This document shows, one piece after another, positions 8,743 through 17,287 of a stretch of 50,272 nucleotides of DNA. The notes beneath the pieces are model-generated. The model was not told where the DNA came from. It saw only the letters and a program-made list of their open reading frames with translations, and made no database searches. Made by a program: the position numbers and the translations under genes. Source of the DNA: Pseudomonadota bacterium (GTDB lineage Bacteria > Myxococcota_A > Polyangia > Polyangiales > Polyangiaceae); assembly GCA_023398955.1 (NCBI GenBank), contig JAEWRL010000034.1:1-50272 (forward strand). The letters run 5' to 3'. Within the stretch, counting starts at the first letter, position 1. The number at the start of each line of letters is the position of its first letter.

Positions 8743-9669
8743 ATGACGAACCCCGACCTCGCCTCCTCTTCTCAGGGGTATCTACTACAAGGGGACTGCT
8801 TGCCCTGGCTGCACCGTATCGCGGAAGGCAAGAAGCCCCGGTTCGACCTGGTGTACATCGATCCCCCCTTCAACGCTGGGGGGGCTCGTGGCTTGCGCCA
8901 TGGGTCCGGCACCAGGGCGACAGGACGCGTCGCCTATAGAGACCAATGGGGCGGGATCGAGCGCTTCCTAGAGATGCTGCGGCCGCGGCTTGCTGCGGTG
9001 CGCGACGTCATGGCCCCCTGCTCGAGTTTGTGGCTGCACCTCGACCACCGCGCAGTGCACGAAACGAAGGTCATCGCAGACGAGGTCTTCGGACGCTCAC
9101 GGTTCGAGGGAGAGATCGTCTGGGTGCCGGGAAACGGAGCGCGGCGCCGCGGGGGACCCAGCGTGACTCATCAGACCATACTCATCTACTCCCGGGAGGG
9201 CACCATGGTCTGGAACGTCGACGAACCATGCTTGCGCGAGCCTTACGCGAGCACGAGCCGGAAGATGCACTTTCGCCATGTCGACCCAACAGGTCGCCGC
9301 TATCGGGAGCGCAGCATCAATGGCAAGCTATATCGCTACTACGAGGACGAGGGTCGGCTCCTCGGAAGCGTTTGGAGCGACTGCGGGGCCATGCGCGCCA
9401 ATACCCCACTGGTCTCGGAAACCACTGGATATCCGACACAGAAGCCCGAGAAGCTCCTCGACCGCATCATTCGTGCTGCTTGTCACCCCGGAGGTTGGGT
9501 CCTCGATCCGATGTGCGGCTCTGGAACGACAATGGCAGTAGCGGCGAACCTAGGCCGCCGGTACTGTGGGATCGATGAGAGCGCCGAAGCCATCACGATC
9601 AGCGGCGCTCGCTTGCAGAAGCTCGGCCAATACTCTCTAGCAGCCTTTCCGCAGCCGGCCCCGGCATGA
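8743..9669 (+). CDS. Orphan DNA methyltransferase, probable N6-adenine, beta class
   Basis: Transfers a methyl group from AdoMet to DNA. The catalytic motif IV comes first (YIDPPFN, Asp40-Phe43) and the AdoMet site is C-terminal (LDPMCGSGTT, from Leu254), the beta-class order. DPPF rather than SPPY favours N6-adenine over N4-cytosine. TQKPEKLLDRII before motif I is also typical of the class. The protein is 308 residues with no extra domain. It starts 10 bp after mepA on the same strand. No restriction endonuclease or specificity subunit is adjacent, so it looks like a solitary methylase with an epigenetic or protective role. The recognition site cannot be read from sequence. Confidence 0.9.
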   Translation: MTNPDLASSSQGYLLQGDCLPWLHRIAEGKKPRFDLVYIDPPFNAGGARGLRHGSGTRATGRVAYRDQWGGIERFLEMLRPRLAAVRDVMAPCSSLWLHLDHRAVHETKVIADEVFGRSRFEGEIVWVPGNGARRRGGPSVTHQTILIYSREGTMVWNVDEPCLREPYASTSRKMHFRHVDPTGRRYRERSINGKLYRYYEDEGRLLGSVWSDCGAMRANTPLVSETTGYPTQKPEKLLDRIIRAACHPGGWVLDPMCGSGTTMAVAANLGRRYCGIDESAEAITISGARLQKLGQYSLAAFPQPAPA

Positions 9670-9673
9670 TGCC

Positions 9674-9711
9674 GGCCCCGCGCGGGCCTGCAAGGATCAG
9701 CCTGCAAGCCC
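9674..9711. terminator. Hairpins between convergent methylase and gltA
   Basis: GGCCC-cgcgc-GGGCC (9674-9688) is a perfect 5-bp stem. An alternative stem pairs GGGC/TGCA at 9684-9692 with TGCA/GCCC at 9703-9711 around one mismatch. It sits between the 3' ends of two convergent genes, which suits a bidirectional terminator. There is no T-tract. Confidence 0.35.
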
Positions 9712-9741
9712 GTCGCCGCTCTCCGCAAGAATAGAGGGGCC

Positions 9742-11034
9742 CTACCTGGACTCGAGGGGGACGTAGGAGCGCTTGGTCGGCCCCGTGTAGACCTGTCGTG
9801 GTCGATAGATCCCGAGCTCTTGCCGCTCATTGACCTCCTTCCAGTTTGCGATCCAACCAGGCATGCGTCCGATCGCAAACATCACCGTGAACATGTTCAG
9901 GGGGATGCCAATCGCGCGAAGGATAATACCCGAGTAGAAGTCCACGTTCGGGTACAGGTTGCGGTCCTTGAAGTACGAATCCTCGAGCGCGATGTCTGCC
10001 AAGCCGCGTGCGAGATCGAGTAGCGGATCCTGCGCCTTCAGCTCACGCAAGACCTTTTCCGCCGCAGCGCTGAGGATCTTCGCGCGGGGGTCGAAGCTCT
10101 TGTAGACGCGATGGCCGAAGCCCATCAGCTTGACCTCTTTCTTCTTCACGAGCTCGACGTACTTCGCTGCAGGGATTTGCTCCCTGTGTATGCGATCCAG
10201 CATCCGGATCACTTCCACGTTGGCGCCGCCATGCCGCCAACCCCACAGGGCGCAGACCCCAGCAGCGCAGCTGGCGAATAGATTGGCACCACTGGAAGCC
10301 ACCATGCGAACCGTGCTGGTCGAGCAGTTCTGTTCGTGATCGGCGTGGAGCAGGAAGATGAGGTTCATCGCCTGCACGACCTCCGGTGACGCGTCGTACT
10401 CGCTGTACGGCTTGGAGAACATCATGTGCAGGAAGTTCTGACAGTATGAATACTTGGAATTGGGGTAAATCAGCGGCTGTCCAATGCTGGCCTTGTACGA
10501 GGCCGCTGCGATGGTGCGCACCTTGGAGAGCAAGCGAGCCGCCGCGGTCTCCAGGCTCGTGCCATCGGTGTCGTCCAGAATGTCGGGGTGGTAGCAGGAG
10601 CACGCATTGATCATCGCCGACAGAATCGCCATGGGAGGCGCTGTCGGCGGAAACCCGTCATAGTGATTGAAGAGCCCCTCGTGGAGGAGTTCATGCTTGC
10701 AGAGCTCGAGCCGGAAGCGCCTCAATTGCTCCTGGGTCGGCAGCTCACCCCAAATGATCAGCCACGCTGTCTCGATGAAGCCGCTCTTCTCTGCCAGCTC
10801 CTCGATCGGGTAGCCGCGGTACCTGAGGATGCCCTTTTCGCCATCGATGAAGGTGATGTCGGACTTGCACGATCCGGTGCTTCGGTATCCTTCGTCGAGC
10901 GTGATAAAGCCGGTCTGCGCACGCAGCTTCGTGATGTCGATGGATGGCTCGTTCTCCGAACCGACATAGACTGGTAGCTCGATTGTCTTTTCACCGAGAT
11001 CCAGTTTCGCAACCTTGGGGCTGGCGTCGTTCAT
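9742..11034 (-). CDS. gltA: Citrate synthase (type II)
   Basis: Condenses oxaloacetate and acetyl-CoA to citrate at entry to the TCA cycle. The 430-residue length and the N-terminal beta domain (to about residue 60) match the larger Gram-negative type. Catalytic residues are present: His268 in RHGGAN, His308 in FGHRVYK and Asp365 in NVDFYSG. The segment before the first histidine reads WGWRHGGANVEV where most family members have GPxHGGAN, so Pro is replaced at that turn. The ATG at 11034 is chosen because GAGGAG lies 3 bases upstream; the frame is open further, to 11172, but the extra residues do not look like protein. It is preceded by a long noncoding gap that should contain its promoter. 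Confidence 0.95.
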   Translation of the reverse strand: MNDASPKVAKLDLGEKTIELPVYVGSENEPSIDITKLRAQTGFITLDEGYRSTGSCKSDITFIDGEKGILRYRGYPIEELAEKSGFIETAWLIIWGELPTQEQLRRFRLELCKHELLHEGLFNHYDGFPPTAPPMAILSAMINACSCYHPDILDDTDGTSLETAAARLLSKVRTIAAASYKASIGQPLIYPNSKYSYCQNFLHMMFSKPYSEYDASPEVVQAMNLIFLLHADHEQNCSTSTVRMVASSGANLFASCAAGVCALWGWRHGGANVEVIRMLDRIHREQIPAAKYVELVKKKEVKLMGFGHRVYKSFDPRAKILSAAAEKVLRELKAQDPLLDLARGLADIALEDSYFKDRNLYPNVDFYSGIILRAIGIPLNMFTVMFAIGRMPGWIANWKEVNERQELGIYRPRQVYTGPTKRSYVPLESR

Positions 11035-11921
11035 GTTCTCCTCGATCCGTAGCTCCAGGCGCGCGGGGCGGGCGCGATCGGGAGCGTAGTTCTTGAGCCT
11101 CTGGCTGAAGGGGTGTGGTTCTAGGTTTGACGATGGTTCCGGAACGCTGGGATGACGGAAGGAGTCGCGCACCTAGCGCGGCCCGCTCCGGCAACTGCCC
11201 CCTCGAGTCGAGGTCCTGACCCACGACCCCAGCGAGCGCCGGCGCGCCATTCTGCCATAGTTTCGTTGACGTGAGCGCTCGTAGAGCGCCGGAAAGGTGT
11301 AGGGCCTGGCGCGCAATACACCAGAGGCAAGTCTCGGGAAGTAGTGCGTTTTACAGATTTGGGCAGGGCTGGGAGGTCCCGTGGGCGCAAAACCGGGGGA
11401 TCAGGCCTCCGGTCCGCCAGGCGGGCGAGGCACAGCGACCGACCAATTCGCGTCCTGCTGCTCCGGAAGTGCCTCGGCGGTTAGTTGCGCGCCGCGCCAT
11501 TGCACACCTGAAAGGCAGGTCGGCCTCTCGCGCGCTTTCCCCGATCTCCGGTTGTCGCTTGTTCCCGCGACGTGGTAAAGCGCCGCCCAACTATGCGTGG
11601 AGTGATTCAGGCTCGGCACGTGGTGACTCACGCCCCCTTGCTGGTTCGGCACTTCGGACTCCGGGCTTACGTGAAGTGCCTCTGTCGAGTGGTGCGCCAT
11701 CCAGCTCGGTCGACATTTCTCCAGGCCATGTGCTGCAGTGAACACGGGATGCGCTCCACCCCCGCGGATGAACCCTGTGCGCGGTCGCGGAGCGCTCGCC
11801 CCTAGCTTGCCCGAGCAGCGTGCTCGAATGACCGAGCTTCGCGACAAGCAATGCGCCCCAGAGTCGTAGACCTCTCGGCAACACCGGTCACCCTACCCAG
11901 GCTCGTGGGGCTCTCGACGGC
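11035..11921. other. 887-bp region without a recognisable gene
   Basis: Lies upstream of gltA and downstream of the FAD oxidoreductase gene. Several short frames are open on both strands, but none has a family signature, RBS or coding-like composition. It contains several inverted repeats: GGTGTA/TACACC (11296-11301 with 11317-11322), CCGCC-A-GGCGG in 11412-11425, ACCTG/CAGGT around 11505-11520, and an 8-bp perfect pair GGCACTTC/GAAGTGCC (11648-11655 with 11673-11680). It may hold the gltA promoter and leader plus decayed sequence. Confidence 0.45.
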
Positions 11922-13544
11922 TCAGCCTGCTCCATGGCGCAGACGAGCGAGGATTTGGTTTGCTGCCTGCTCGCCTCGGTCGAAGGATTCTTCGAACAGC
12001 GCCATACCGGAGAGGTCCGTGTGTGCGAAGAACACCCGACCCCGCGGTTCCGCCGCCCTCTCCCGTCCCCCTCCCCACATGAACCCCACGCGTGGACTCA
12101 CCATGGCGTGGCCCCACCGCCAGACGTCGAGCCGCGAGAGCCGCCGTCGCACGTCGACGGCTCTCCCCAGATCCCCCAGCACGGCATTGGCAAGCGATTC
12201 GTGGTCGGCGCCGTAGAGCTGGTTACGAGCCACGTTGGGCTCAGCGTCCACGAGTGCGTTGTAGTAGGTCCAAACCGTCGGCCCCCGCTCGCGCAGGGTC
12301 TGATGCGTGGCGCTGACATATCCGAGACTGGGGCTGTCGAAGAGTACATTGTCCCAAGCCCCCCCAGGCCCCTCCGCCTCGCTGCCCGAATCCAAGTGCA
12401 GGTTGGCTACTAGCCATGGGCTATAGCTGAACTCGTCGAGATAGGTGGGGCGTGCCTCGCGCAGGGGCCTCAGAATTCGTGCCGCCACGAACTGCGGAAC
12501 GGCGAGAATCACGTAGCGAGCGTCATAGCGTTTCAGGGCCCCCTGTCGAGCGTCGAACACGGAGAGCGCTACCCCCTGATCCGTCGGAGCAACGTCCGTT
12601 ACCAGCGCGTCTAGCTTCAACCTCGAACCGAGCGGCTCGGTGAGGCGGCGCACCAGGTATCCATTCCCCTCGGGCCAGGTCAGGAAAGGTGCTGAGGGCG
12701 CTCCAGCACGCGGCGTCCGCGCCGTGAAGTAGAACAGCATGGCCCAGGCGCTCGTGCTGTTGGCGCGAAGCCCGTAGTCGTCACGGCACGCATAATCGAC
12801 ATACCAGCGCAAGAACGACGAATCCAATCCCTCCGCCGCAAGCCATTCCGCGGCGGAGATTCGGTCCAGGTCGCGGACCTCCGCTGCTGCCGAGCTCCGT
12901 CTCATCGGAACCGCGAACGCCCGTTTGCCGGTGCCGTCACGCCACGCGACCCAGTGGTCCAGCTTCCTCTGGAATCGCGCTAGTTGGAGTCGATCCTCGT
13001 GCGTCAGCAGTGTGGCGGGCGAGAGGCCGGCGTGCCAACGACCACGAGCGAACAGGCGCTCCTCGGGCGCGCGCACGAGCCAATCCTCTCGGATGACCTC
13101 ACCGCGGACGGGATCACTCTCAAACCCGCCAATCTCGGCAATGAACTCGCGCAACGGACGGTTCTCGTCATCCGGCTGCGGCAGGTAATGTGCACCCCAA
13201 GGGTACGAGACGACGCCGTCCGTTCCGTAGCACGAGCTGCCACCCGACTGCCCTTCCAAGTCAAAGAGAACGAAGTCGAGCAGGCCGCTCTGCCTCAGGC
13301 GTCGTGCCGCCACCAGACCGCCGGGGCCAGCTCCCACGATGGCGACAGTGACGGACTCCGCTTTACCCGCAGCTCGCTCGACGGTGGCATCGCGCAGCCG
13401 ATGCGCCAGTCCGACATTTGCCCCACGGATGGAACCAGGGACACCTTCTCGTTGGTTCTTACAGGCCACGGCGAGCGGCAGCCCGAAGAACAGACGCAGG
13501 AGGTCCCGCCGCGACAGCTTCACCGTCCCGCTCCTCCCTGACAT
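11922..13544 (-). CDS. Tat-exported FAD-dependent oxidoreductase lipoprotein (amine-oxidase-like)
   Basis: A flavoprotein of the NAD(P)-binding Rossmann / flavin-containing amine oxidase superfamily; the substrate is unknown. The N-terminus carries a twin-arginine signal (SRRDLL, Ser11-Leu16), a hydrophobic run and LAVAC with Cys28, so the protein is probably folded with FAD in the cytoplasm, exported by Tat and lipid-anchored. The dinucleotide-binding motif VAIVGAGPGGLVAARRL lies at about 67-83. Near the C-terminus GRVFFAHTDLSGMALFEESFDRGEQAANQIL is the usual second FAD-binding segment of the superfamily. Length 540. The ATG at 13544 gives the Tat motif at the expected place. It is 36 bp downstream of the DDDGDG-repeat lipoprotein gene, so the two may be one operon. 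Confidence 0.85.
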   Translation of the reverse strand: MSGRSGTVKLSRRDLLRLFFGLPLAVACKNQREGVPGSIRGANVGLAHRLRDATVERAAGKAESVTVAIVGAGPGGLVAARRLRQSGLLDFVLFDLEGQSGGSSCYGTDGVVSYPWGAHYLPQPDDENRPLREFIAEIGGFESDPVRGEVIREDWLVRAPEERLFARGRWHAGLSPATLLTHEDRLQLARFQRKLDHWVAWRDGTGKRAFAVPMRRSSAAAEVRDLDRISAAEWLAAEGLDSSFLRWYVDYACRDDYGLRANSTSAWAMLFYFTARTPRAGAPSAPFLTWPEGNGYLVRRLTEPLGSRLKLDALVTDVAPTDQGVALSVFDARQGALKRYDARYVILAVPQFVAARILRPLREARPTYLDEFSYSPWLVANLHLDSGSEAEGPGGAWDNVLFDSPSLGYVSATHQTLRERGPTVWTYYNALVDAEPNVARNQLYGADHESLANAVLGDLGRAVDVRRRLSRLDVWRWGHAMVSPRVGFMWGGGRERAAEPRGRVFFAHTDLSGMALFEESFDRGEQAANQILARLRHGAG

Positions 13545-13580
13545 GAAGCTCGCTTGGGCGGCCCGCCCCAGCTCTCCGCC

Positions 13581-15086
13581 CTAGTCGACACAACAGTAAG
13601 TCGTCGGGTCACGCGCCTCCACCGTCCCGAGCGGCCCGCCACCACTGGGTTCGCAGGTTCCCGTTGCTTCGACGCGGATCCGGAGACGCCGGTCGTCTTG
13701 GCCCGACCCTGGCGGCCGCGGCTCCTTGACCTCCGCGCAAGAATCCTCTCCCGGAGAGAAGCTCGTGAAGACGTCACCCACACAGCCCGAGACTCCAGGG
13801 AAGTCCACGACCTCGCCATCGCAAACCGCTGTATCTGCGGCCGCTCCACAAGCACACGGGGCGCACCCTCGGCCATCCTCGTAGGAGGAATAGTAGACGG
13901 ACTTCCGATAGTCGGACGAGGGACAGTCGACGTCACCAGGGCTGTAGATGCAGACCTCGAAACCGCGGGGCGGCCTCGGTGCGCACAGACCCACGCCGCA
14001 GCCGTCCATCGGCCCAAAGGCGATGCCGCGTGCGCAGGTGACCGTCTCGACTTCCCGTGTCACCGGCGGCAGCTGAGGCTCTTGCCGCTCCAAGACCTCA
14101 CAGCTCCCGCCGCTGACTTCACTGGTAACGTTGAGCAGGGTCGGCGGCGGCATGCTCCCTCCTTGATACGTGAGGACGATCGAGTTGCATATGCCGTTGA
14201 ATACCTCGAACCCGCACCCCCCCCCGCCGCCCGGAAAACAGTCGCTGCCGAGCTCCGAGCACTGGTCGCCCGTGTAGTAGCGAGCCACGAGCGAGCAGCT
14301 GGCCCCCACGAGGTCGCCGCACTCGCATGCCGCGCAACTGGCGGGCGACGCCTCTGGCTCGGCGTGCACCTCCCGATAGACCCCCGTGTAGACACCCACG
14401 TCGTCGCAGGAGTCGGGAGGAGAGTCCGTGTCCCCCGCATAGACGGCCACCGGCCCCGTCCAACCTTCGGCAGGGAGCAAATCGGCACAAACGCAGGACG
14501 CCGTGTCCTCGCAGTCGATCAAGCCATCACCGTCATCGTCCGTACCGTTCCCGCACAGCTCGTCGCCGTCCCCACACTCGCACTCGGGATCGGCACAGTC
14601 CACGAGCCCGTCCCCGTCATCGTCGCGCCCATTGCTGCAATCCTCTCCACAAGCGCAGTCGTCCACGTCCGCGCAATCCACGAGGCCATCACCGTCGTCG
14701 TCCTCCCCATTGCTGCAATCCTCGACGCACTCGCAGTCGTCTACGTCCGCGCAATCGACGAATCCATCACCGTCATCGTCACGACCGTTGTCACAATCCT
14801 CCTGACAGTCGCAATCCGGGTCCGCACAGTCCGTGAGCCCATCCGCATCGTCGTCCTCGCCGTTGGAGCAATCCTCGGAACACATGCATCCCGGATCCTT
14901 GCAATCGACGTCACCATCACCATCGTCGTCCTTACCGTTGTCACAGAGAATGGAGCCATGCTCCCCGTCGCGAGCAAACGTGTACTCGGGAAACGAGCAG
15001 GCCTCAAGCAGGATGGCAATGACGACACCAAACGCGCAGTGGTAAGCGCGCTGCCGCGGAGAGCCACGGTACCTAGAAGCCACCAC
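13581..15086 (-). CDS. Cys-rich lipoprotein with six DDDGDG calcium-loop repeats
   Basis: Probable surface or periplasmic lipoprotein, function unknown. From the GTG at 15086 the 501-residue product has a basic n-region, a hydrophobic stretch (FGVVIAILLEAC) and a candidate lipid-modified Cys30, although Glu at -2 is atypical. Residues about 48-201 form six tandem repeats of 25-28 residues with consensus C-x-N-G-x-D-D-D-G-D-G-L-V-D-C-A-D, the thrombospondin type 3 / EF-hand-like Ca2+ loop pattern found in many myxobacterial secreted proteins. The remaining 300 residues are Cys-rich with no family I recognise. GAGG sits 4 bases before the GTG. The frame is open to 15122, which would overlap the upstream gene by 50 bp; with the GTG the overlap is 14 bp. 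Likely co-transcribed with the TPR/PEGA gene. Confidence 0.83.
   Translation of the reverse strand: MVASRYRGSPRQRAYHCAFGVVIAILLEACSFPEYTFARDGEHGSILCDNGKDDDGDGDVDCKDPGCMCSEDCSNGEDDDADGLTDCADPDCDCQEDCDNGRDDDGDGFVDCADVDDCECVEDCSNGEDDDGDGLVDCADVDDCACGEDCSNGRDDDGDGLVDCADPECECGDGDELCGNGTDDDGDGLIDCEDTASCVCADLLPAEGWTGPVAVYAGDTDSPPDSCDDVGVYTGVYREVHAEPEASPASCAACECGDLVGASCSLVARYYTGDQCSELGSDCFPGGGGGCGFEVFNGICNSIVLTYQGGSMPPPTLLNVTSEVSGGSCEVLERQEPQLPPVTREVETVTCARGIAFGPMDGCGVGLCAPRPPRGFEVCIYSPGDVDCPSSDYRKSVYYSSYEDGRGCAPCACGAAADTAVCDGEVVDFPGVSGCVGDVFTSFSPGEDSCAEVKEPRPPGSGQDDRRLRIRVEATGTCEPSGGGPLGTVEARDPTTYCCVD
14484..14945 (-). repeat. Six in-frame tandem repeats, 75-84 bp, coding for DDDGDG loops
   Basis: Six diverged DNA repeat units inside the lipoprotein gene each encode one Asp-rich loop closed by cysteines. 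Units 3-5 are the most alike, sharing for example DDDGDG[LF]VDCAD, which suggests recent local duplication. The period is a multiple of three, so the frame is kept. Confidence 0.85.
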
Positions 15087-16086
15087 GCACCTCGACCCCC
15101 CATTTCCCGGACAGCGCACCAACCTTCAAGGTCAGCGACCGGGAAGACGTATCGAGGACCGGCACATTCGGTGCGAGAACCGTGAATCCGAGCACGGCAG
15201 CGCCGACGCCGACGACACCTGCTCCCAGGGCGATGGGCGCCAGCACCGAGTACGTCCTCCCGCTCGTGTAGGTCTCCTCGTACTCCTCCGAACACACCCT
15301 GCCCGTGCAACCCGCGTCGAGATCGTCTATCGCCTCCTGGCGCAAATAGAGCAGGACGCCCCCCGCAGCCAACGACGCCGTTCCAGCACCCGCGGCCACC
15401 CAGGGCCACCAGCTCCGATCGCGACCAATCGTCGGAGCGGCGGGCGGCAGCGGAGGAGCCAGGTCAGACGCATCCGGTCGACCCTCGAGATCGAGACGCT
15501 CGATCATCCCTTCGCGAACCTGTACGACGTATTCGCGGGAAGTGCCATCCTCGAAGGTAACGACCACACGATGCTGCCCGGGGTCGACCGGCAGAGCAGT
15601 GCCAAGGCTGTCCTTACCGATCTCCACGCCGTCGAGCAGAATGGTCGCACCGGCAATACTGCCAATGGCCGTCATCTGCAGCTTTGGTACCCGATTCTCC
15701 AGCGACTCACGGGCTTCCCGAATCTCGGAGAGCTCGCTTTCACTGATGTCTGTAGCTTCGTACTCGGCGAGGCGATAGTCGCCAAGCGCCTCCGTGAGCC
15801 GACCGAGCTTCTCCTTGTTGCGGGCAATGTGGAACCGCACCTGAGGGGTCAGACGAACTCGCGCGACGGACTCGAAGCGCGTCAAGGCGCGAGCCCAGTC
15901 ACCGGCTGCTTCCAAACTGAGCCCCTCCCGATACTGTCGCCGAGCCTCCTCCAGCACGTCCTCGGTGGCGACGGCCTGCGCGCACGCAGCCAGCTCGACG
16001 CACGAGACTGCCAGCGCTACGAGGACGGGCAGCGCGACGCGCAGCCAGAATCGCCGCGCGCGGAAGATGGTCGACAAGGAGCTCAC
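15073..16086 (-). CDS. Exported TPR/PEGA-domain protein with two C-terminal membrane segments
   Basis: A common myxobacterial architecture of unknown role. From the GTG at 16086 the 337-residue product has a signal-like hydrophobic segment (about 15-38), a TPR-like helical region (VLEEARRQYREGLSLEAAGDWARAL onward, about 44-130), then a PEGA domain (about 138-195) with GATILLDGVEIG and VDPGQHRVVVTF. A Pro-rich joint leads to hydrophobic segments near 222-245 and 285-310. PEGA domains are thought to act in the cell envelope. The frame is open to 16350, but the extra N-terminal part is Arg/Ser/Pro-rich and unlike protein, so it is excluded. No strong RBS is visible. It overlaps the start of the DDDGDG-repeat gene by 14 bp, which suggests a shared transcript. 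Confidence 0.82.
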   Translation of the reverse strand: MSSLSTIFRARRFWLRVALPVLVALAVSCVELAACAQAVATEDVLEEARRQYREGLSLEAAGDWARALTRFESVARVRLTPQVRFHIARNKEKLGRLTEALGDYRLAEYEATDISESELSEIREARESLENRVPKLQMTAIGSIAGATILLDGVEIGKDSLGTALPVDPGQHRVVVTFEDGTSREYVVQVREGMIERLDLEGRPDASDLAPPLPPAAPTIGRDRSWWPWVAAGAGTASLAAGGVLLYLRQEAIDDLDAGCTGRVCSEEYEETYTSGRTYSVLAPIALGAGVVGVGAAVLGFTVLAPNVPVLDTSSRSLTLKVGALSGKWGVEVRGGF

Positions 16087-16235
16087 GGGGCGCGGGAGTT
16101 TAGCACCCGAACCCCGAAGCCCTGCAGCGTTATTTCGCCATGGACTGCCGCAGCGCGACGCATCCGGGCACGAGCGAGACCGAGTTGGGCAGTTTGATGC
16201 GTGGCTGCGCGTCAGAACCCCTCGAAGCAGCACAG

Positions 16236-16253
16236 GACGGGGCTCACCCCGTC
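16236..16253 (-). terminator. Hairpin straddling the stop codon of the upstream unknown gene
   Basis: GACGGGG-ctca-CCCCGTC is a perfect 7-bp stem with a tetraloop. On the minus strand the TGA of the unknown gene (16244-16246) lies in the loop and the edge of the stem. No T-tract follows, so it may be a weak or Rho-assisted terminator, or an mRNA 3' stabiliser. Confidence 0.45.
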
Positions 16254-17083
16254 TGACAGAGGAGACGCTCAGCTTCGCCAACCAACCTCGAGTAGGCATC
16301 GAACCTTTGGTCAGCGACCTCGCCGCGCGCGCGCGCCCCACCACCGCCACGCAGGCCAGGCAGCGGGGTCCCGGTCGGTCGGGATGGTGGAGGAGGCGGG
16401 GCGGACGAGCGGCTCGCAGGACGCTCGAGCTGGCTTACCAGATTCGAAAGCCGATGCGCGCGATCCACCCGAACACCTGCATGCGTCTCGAGCAATTGGA
16501 CAAACGTGTCGAGTGCCTCCGAGCTGCCCGGTCTTCCGAACTGCGAAAGGTCGGTGTGTCGAGCGTCCACTCGGGCGATCCAACGGACCGTGATGAAATG
16601 CACGTCCACGGCTGCATACGCGTCGAAATCCGACGGTGGCGTCTCGCGGAACACGCGAGCATCGGCAGCGGCGCGGAACGTGCCGCTGCCCGCCGCCGGC
16701 CCAAACGCAGCGCGAGACCAATCTCCGACCCGAACGGCGCCTCGAACGAGTAGGAGCAGCGCCTTGTAGTCGACGGGAAGAGATCGGCGACGGAGGTGCA
16801 GGACCACCTCCGCGTCGCGGAGGTCGACCTTCCGAACCTCGACGACGTGGCGTTCTGGATCGGAAGCAACGTCGACGGATACTGCCACGGCATCGACCCC
16901 GGCCCGCCGCAAGCTAGCTGCAAGTGCCCGTGCCTCAGGCTCGTTGCCGATTGCACGCAGGACCCCCCACGTCCCCACCTTCACCCGGGTTCGCAAGTCA
17001 TAGGGTCCGAGCCCCGTGTCGCGAGACAATAGCTCGAAGAACTCTGCGCCGGCGTCAGGTGGCGCACGGACCGCGACTAGCAC
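16244..17083 (-). CDS. Conserved-looking protein of unknown function
   Basis: I do not recognise a named family. The 279-residue product lacks a signal peptide and membrane segments, so it is probably cytoplasmic. The first 70 residues read like a compact alpha/beta domain of the SPOR or ACT sort: VLVAVRAPPDAG, then a helix, then VKVGTWGVLRAI and ARALAASLRRAGVDAVAV. The second part includes LRRRSLPVDYKALLLLVRGAVRVG. The C-terminal 60 residues are Pro/Gly-rich (SSAPPPPPSRPTGTPLPGL). The GTG at 17083 is chosen because GGAG lies 9 bases upstream; an ATG-type frame opens at 17167. It is divergent from the DUF350 gene. Confidence 0.72.
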   Translation of the reverse strand: MLVAVRAPPDAGAEFFELLSRDTGLGPYDLRTRVKVGTWGVLRAIGNEPEARALAASLRRAGVDAVAVSVDVASDPERHVVEVRKVDLRDAEVVLHLRRRSLPVDYKALLLLVRGAVRVGDWSRAAFGPAAGSGTFRAAADARVFRETPPSDFDAYAAVDVHFITVRWIARVDARHTDLSQFGRPGSSEALDTFVQLLETHAGVRVDRAHRLSNLVSQLERPASRSSAPPPPPSRPTGTPLPGLRGGGGARARGEVADQRFDAYSRLVGEAERLLCQTG

Positions 17084-17287
17084 GGGCCGGACTCCGATCG
17101 GGTTTGACGCCCCAAGCGGGACAGCACCCGGGCAACCGTTTCTTTCTTCCGGTTCCCAGCAATCCAAGGGCTGCCGGGCCTGTTTACATGTGGCCGCTTC
17201 AACTCCACGCTGGCAACAGAGTACACTCCCAGGACACCTGCAGCCACCCTAGGGAACACTGCACCTGCCAGCACTGGAGGTACGACA

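Noticed and set aside
8743..9669. Restriction-modification system
   Set aside because: Only the methylase is present; neighbours are a murein peptidase and citrate synthase.
11271..11884. Short open frames in the gltA upstream gap
   Set aside because: Several overlap on both strands; none has an RBS, conserved motif or protein-like composition.
14484..14945. CRISPR array
   Set aside because: The repeats are diverged, coding and in frame, with no unique spacers.
13554..15185. 543-codon plus-strand reading frame opposite the DDDGDG gene
   Set aside because: Its product is a low-complexity antisense translation of the tandem repeats; the minus strand has the signal peptide and calcium loops.
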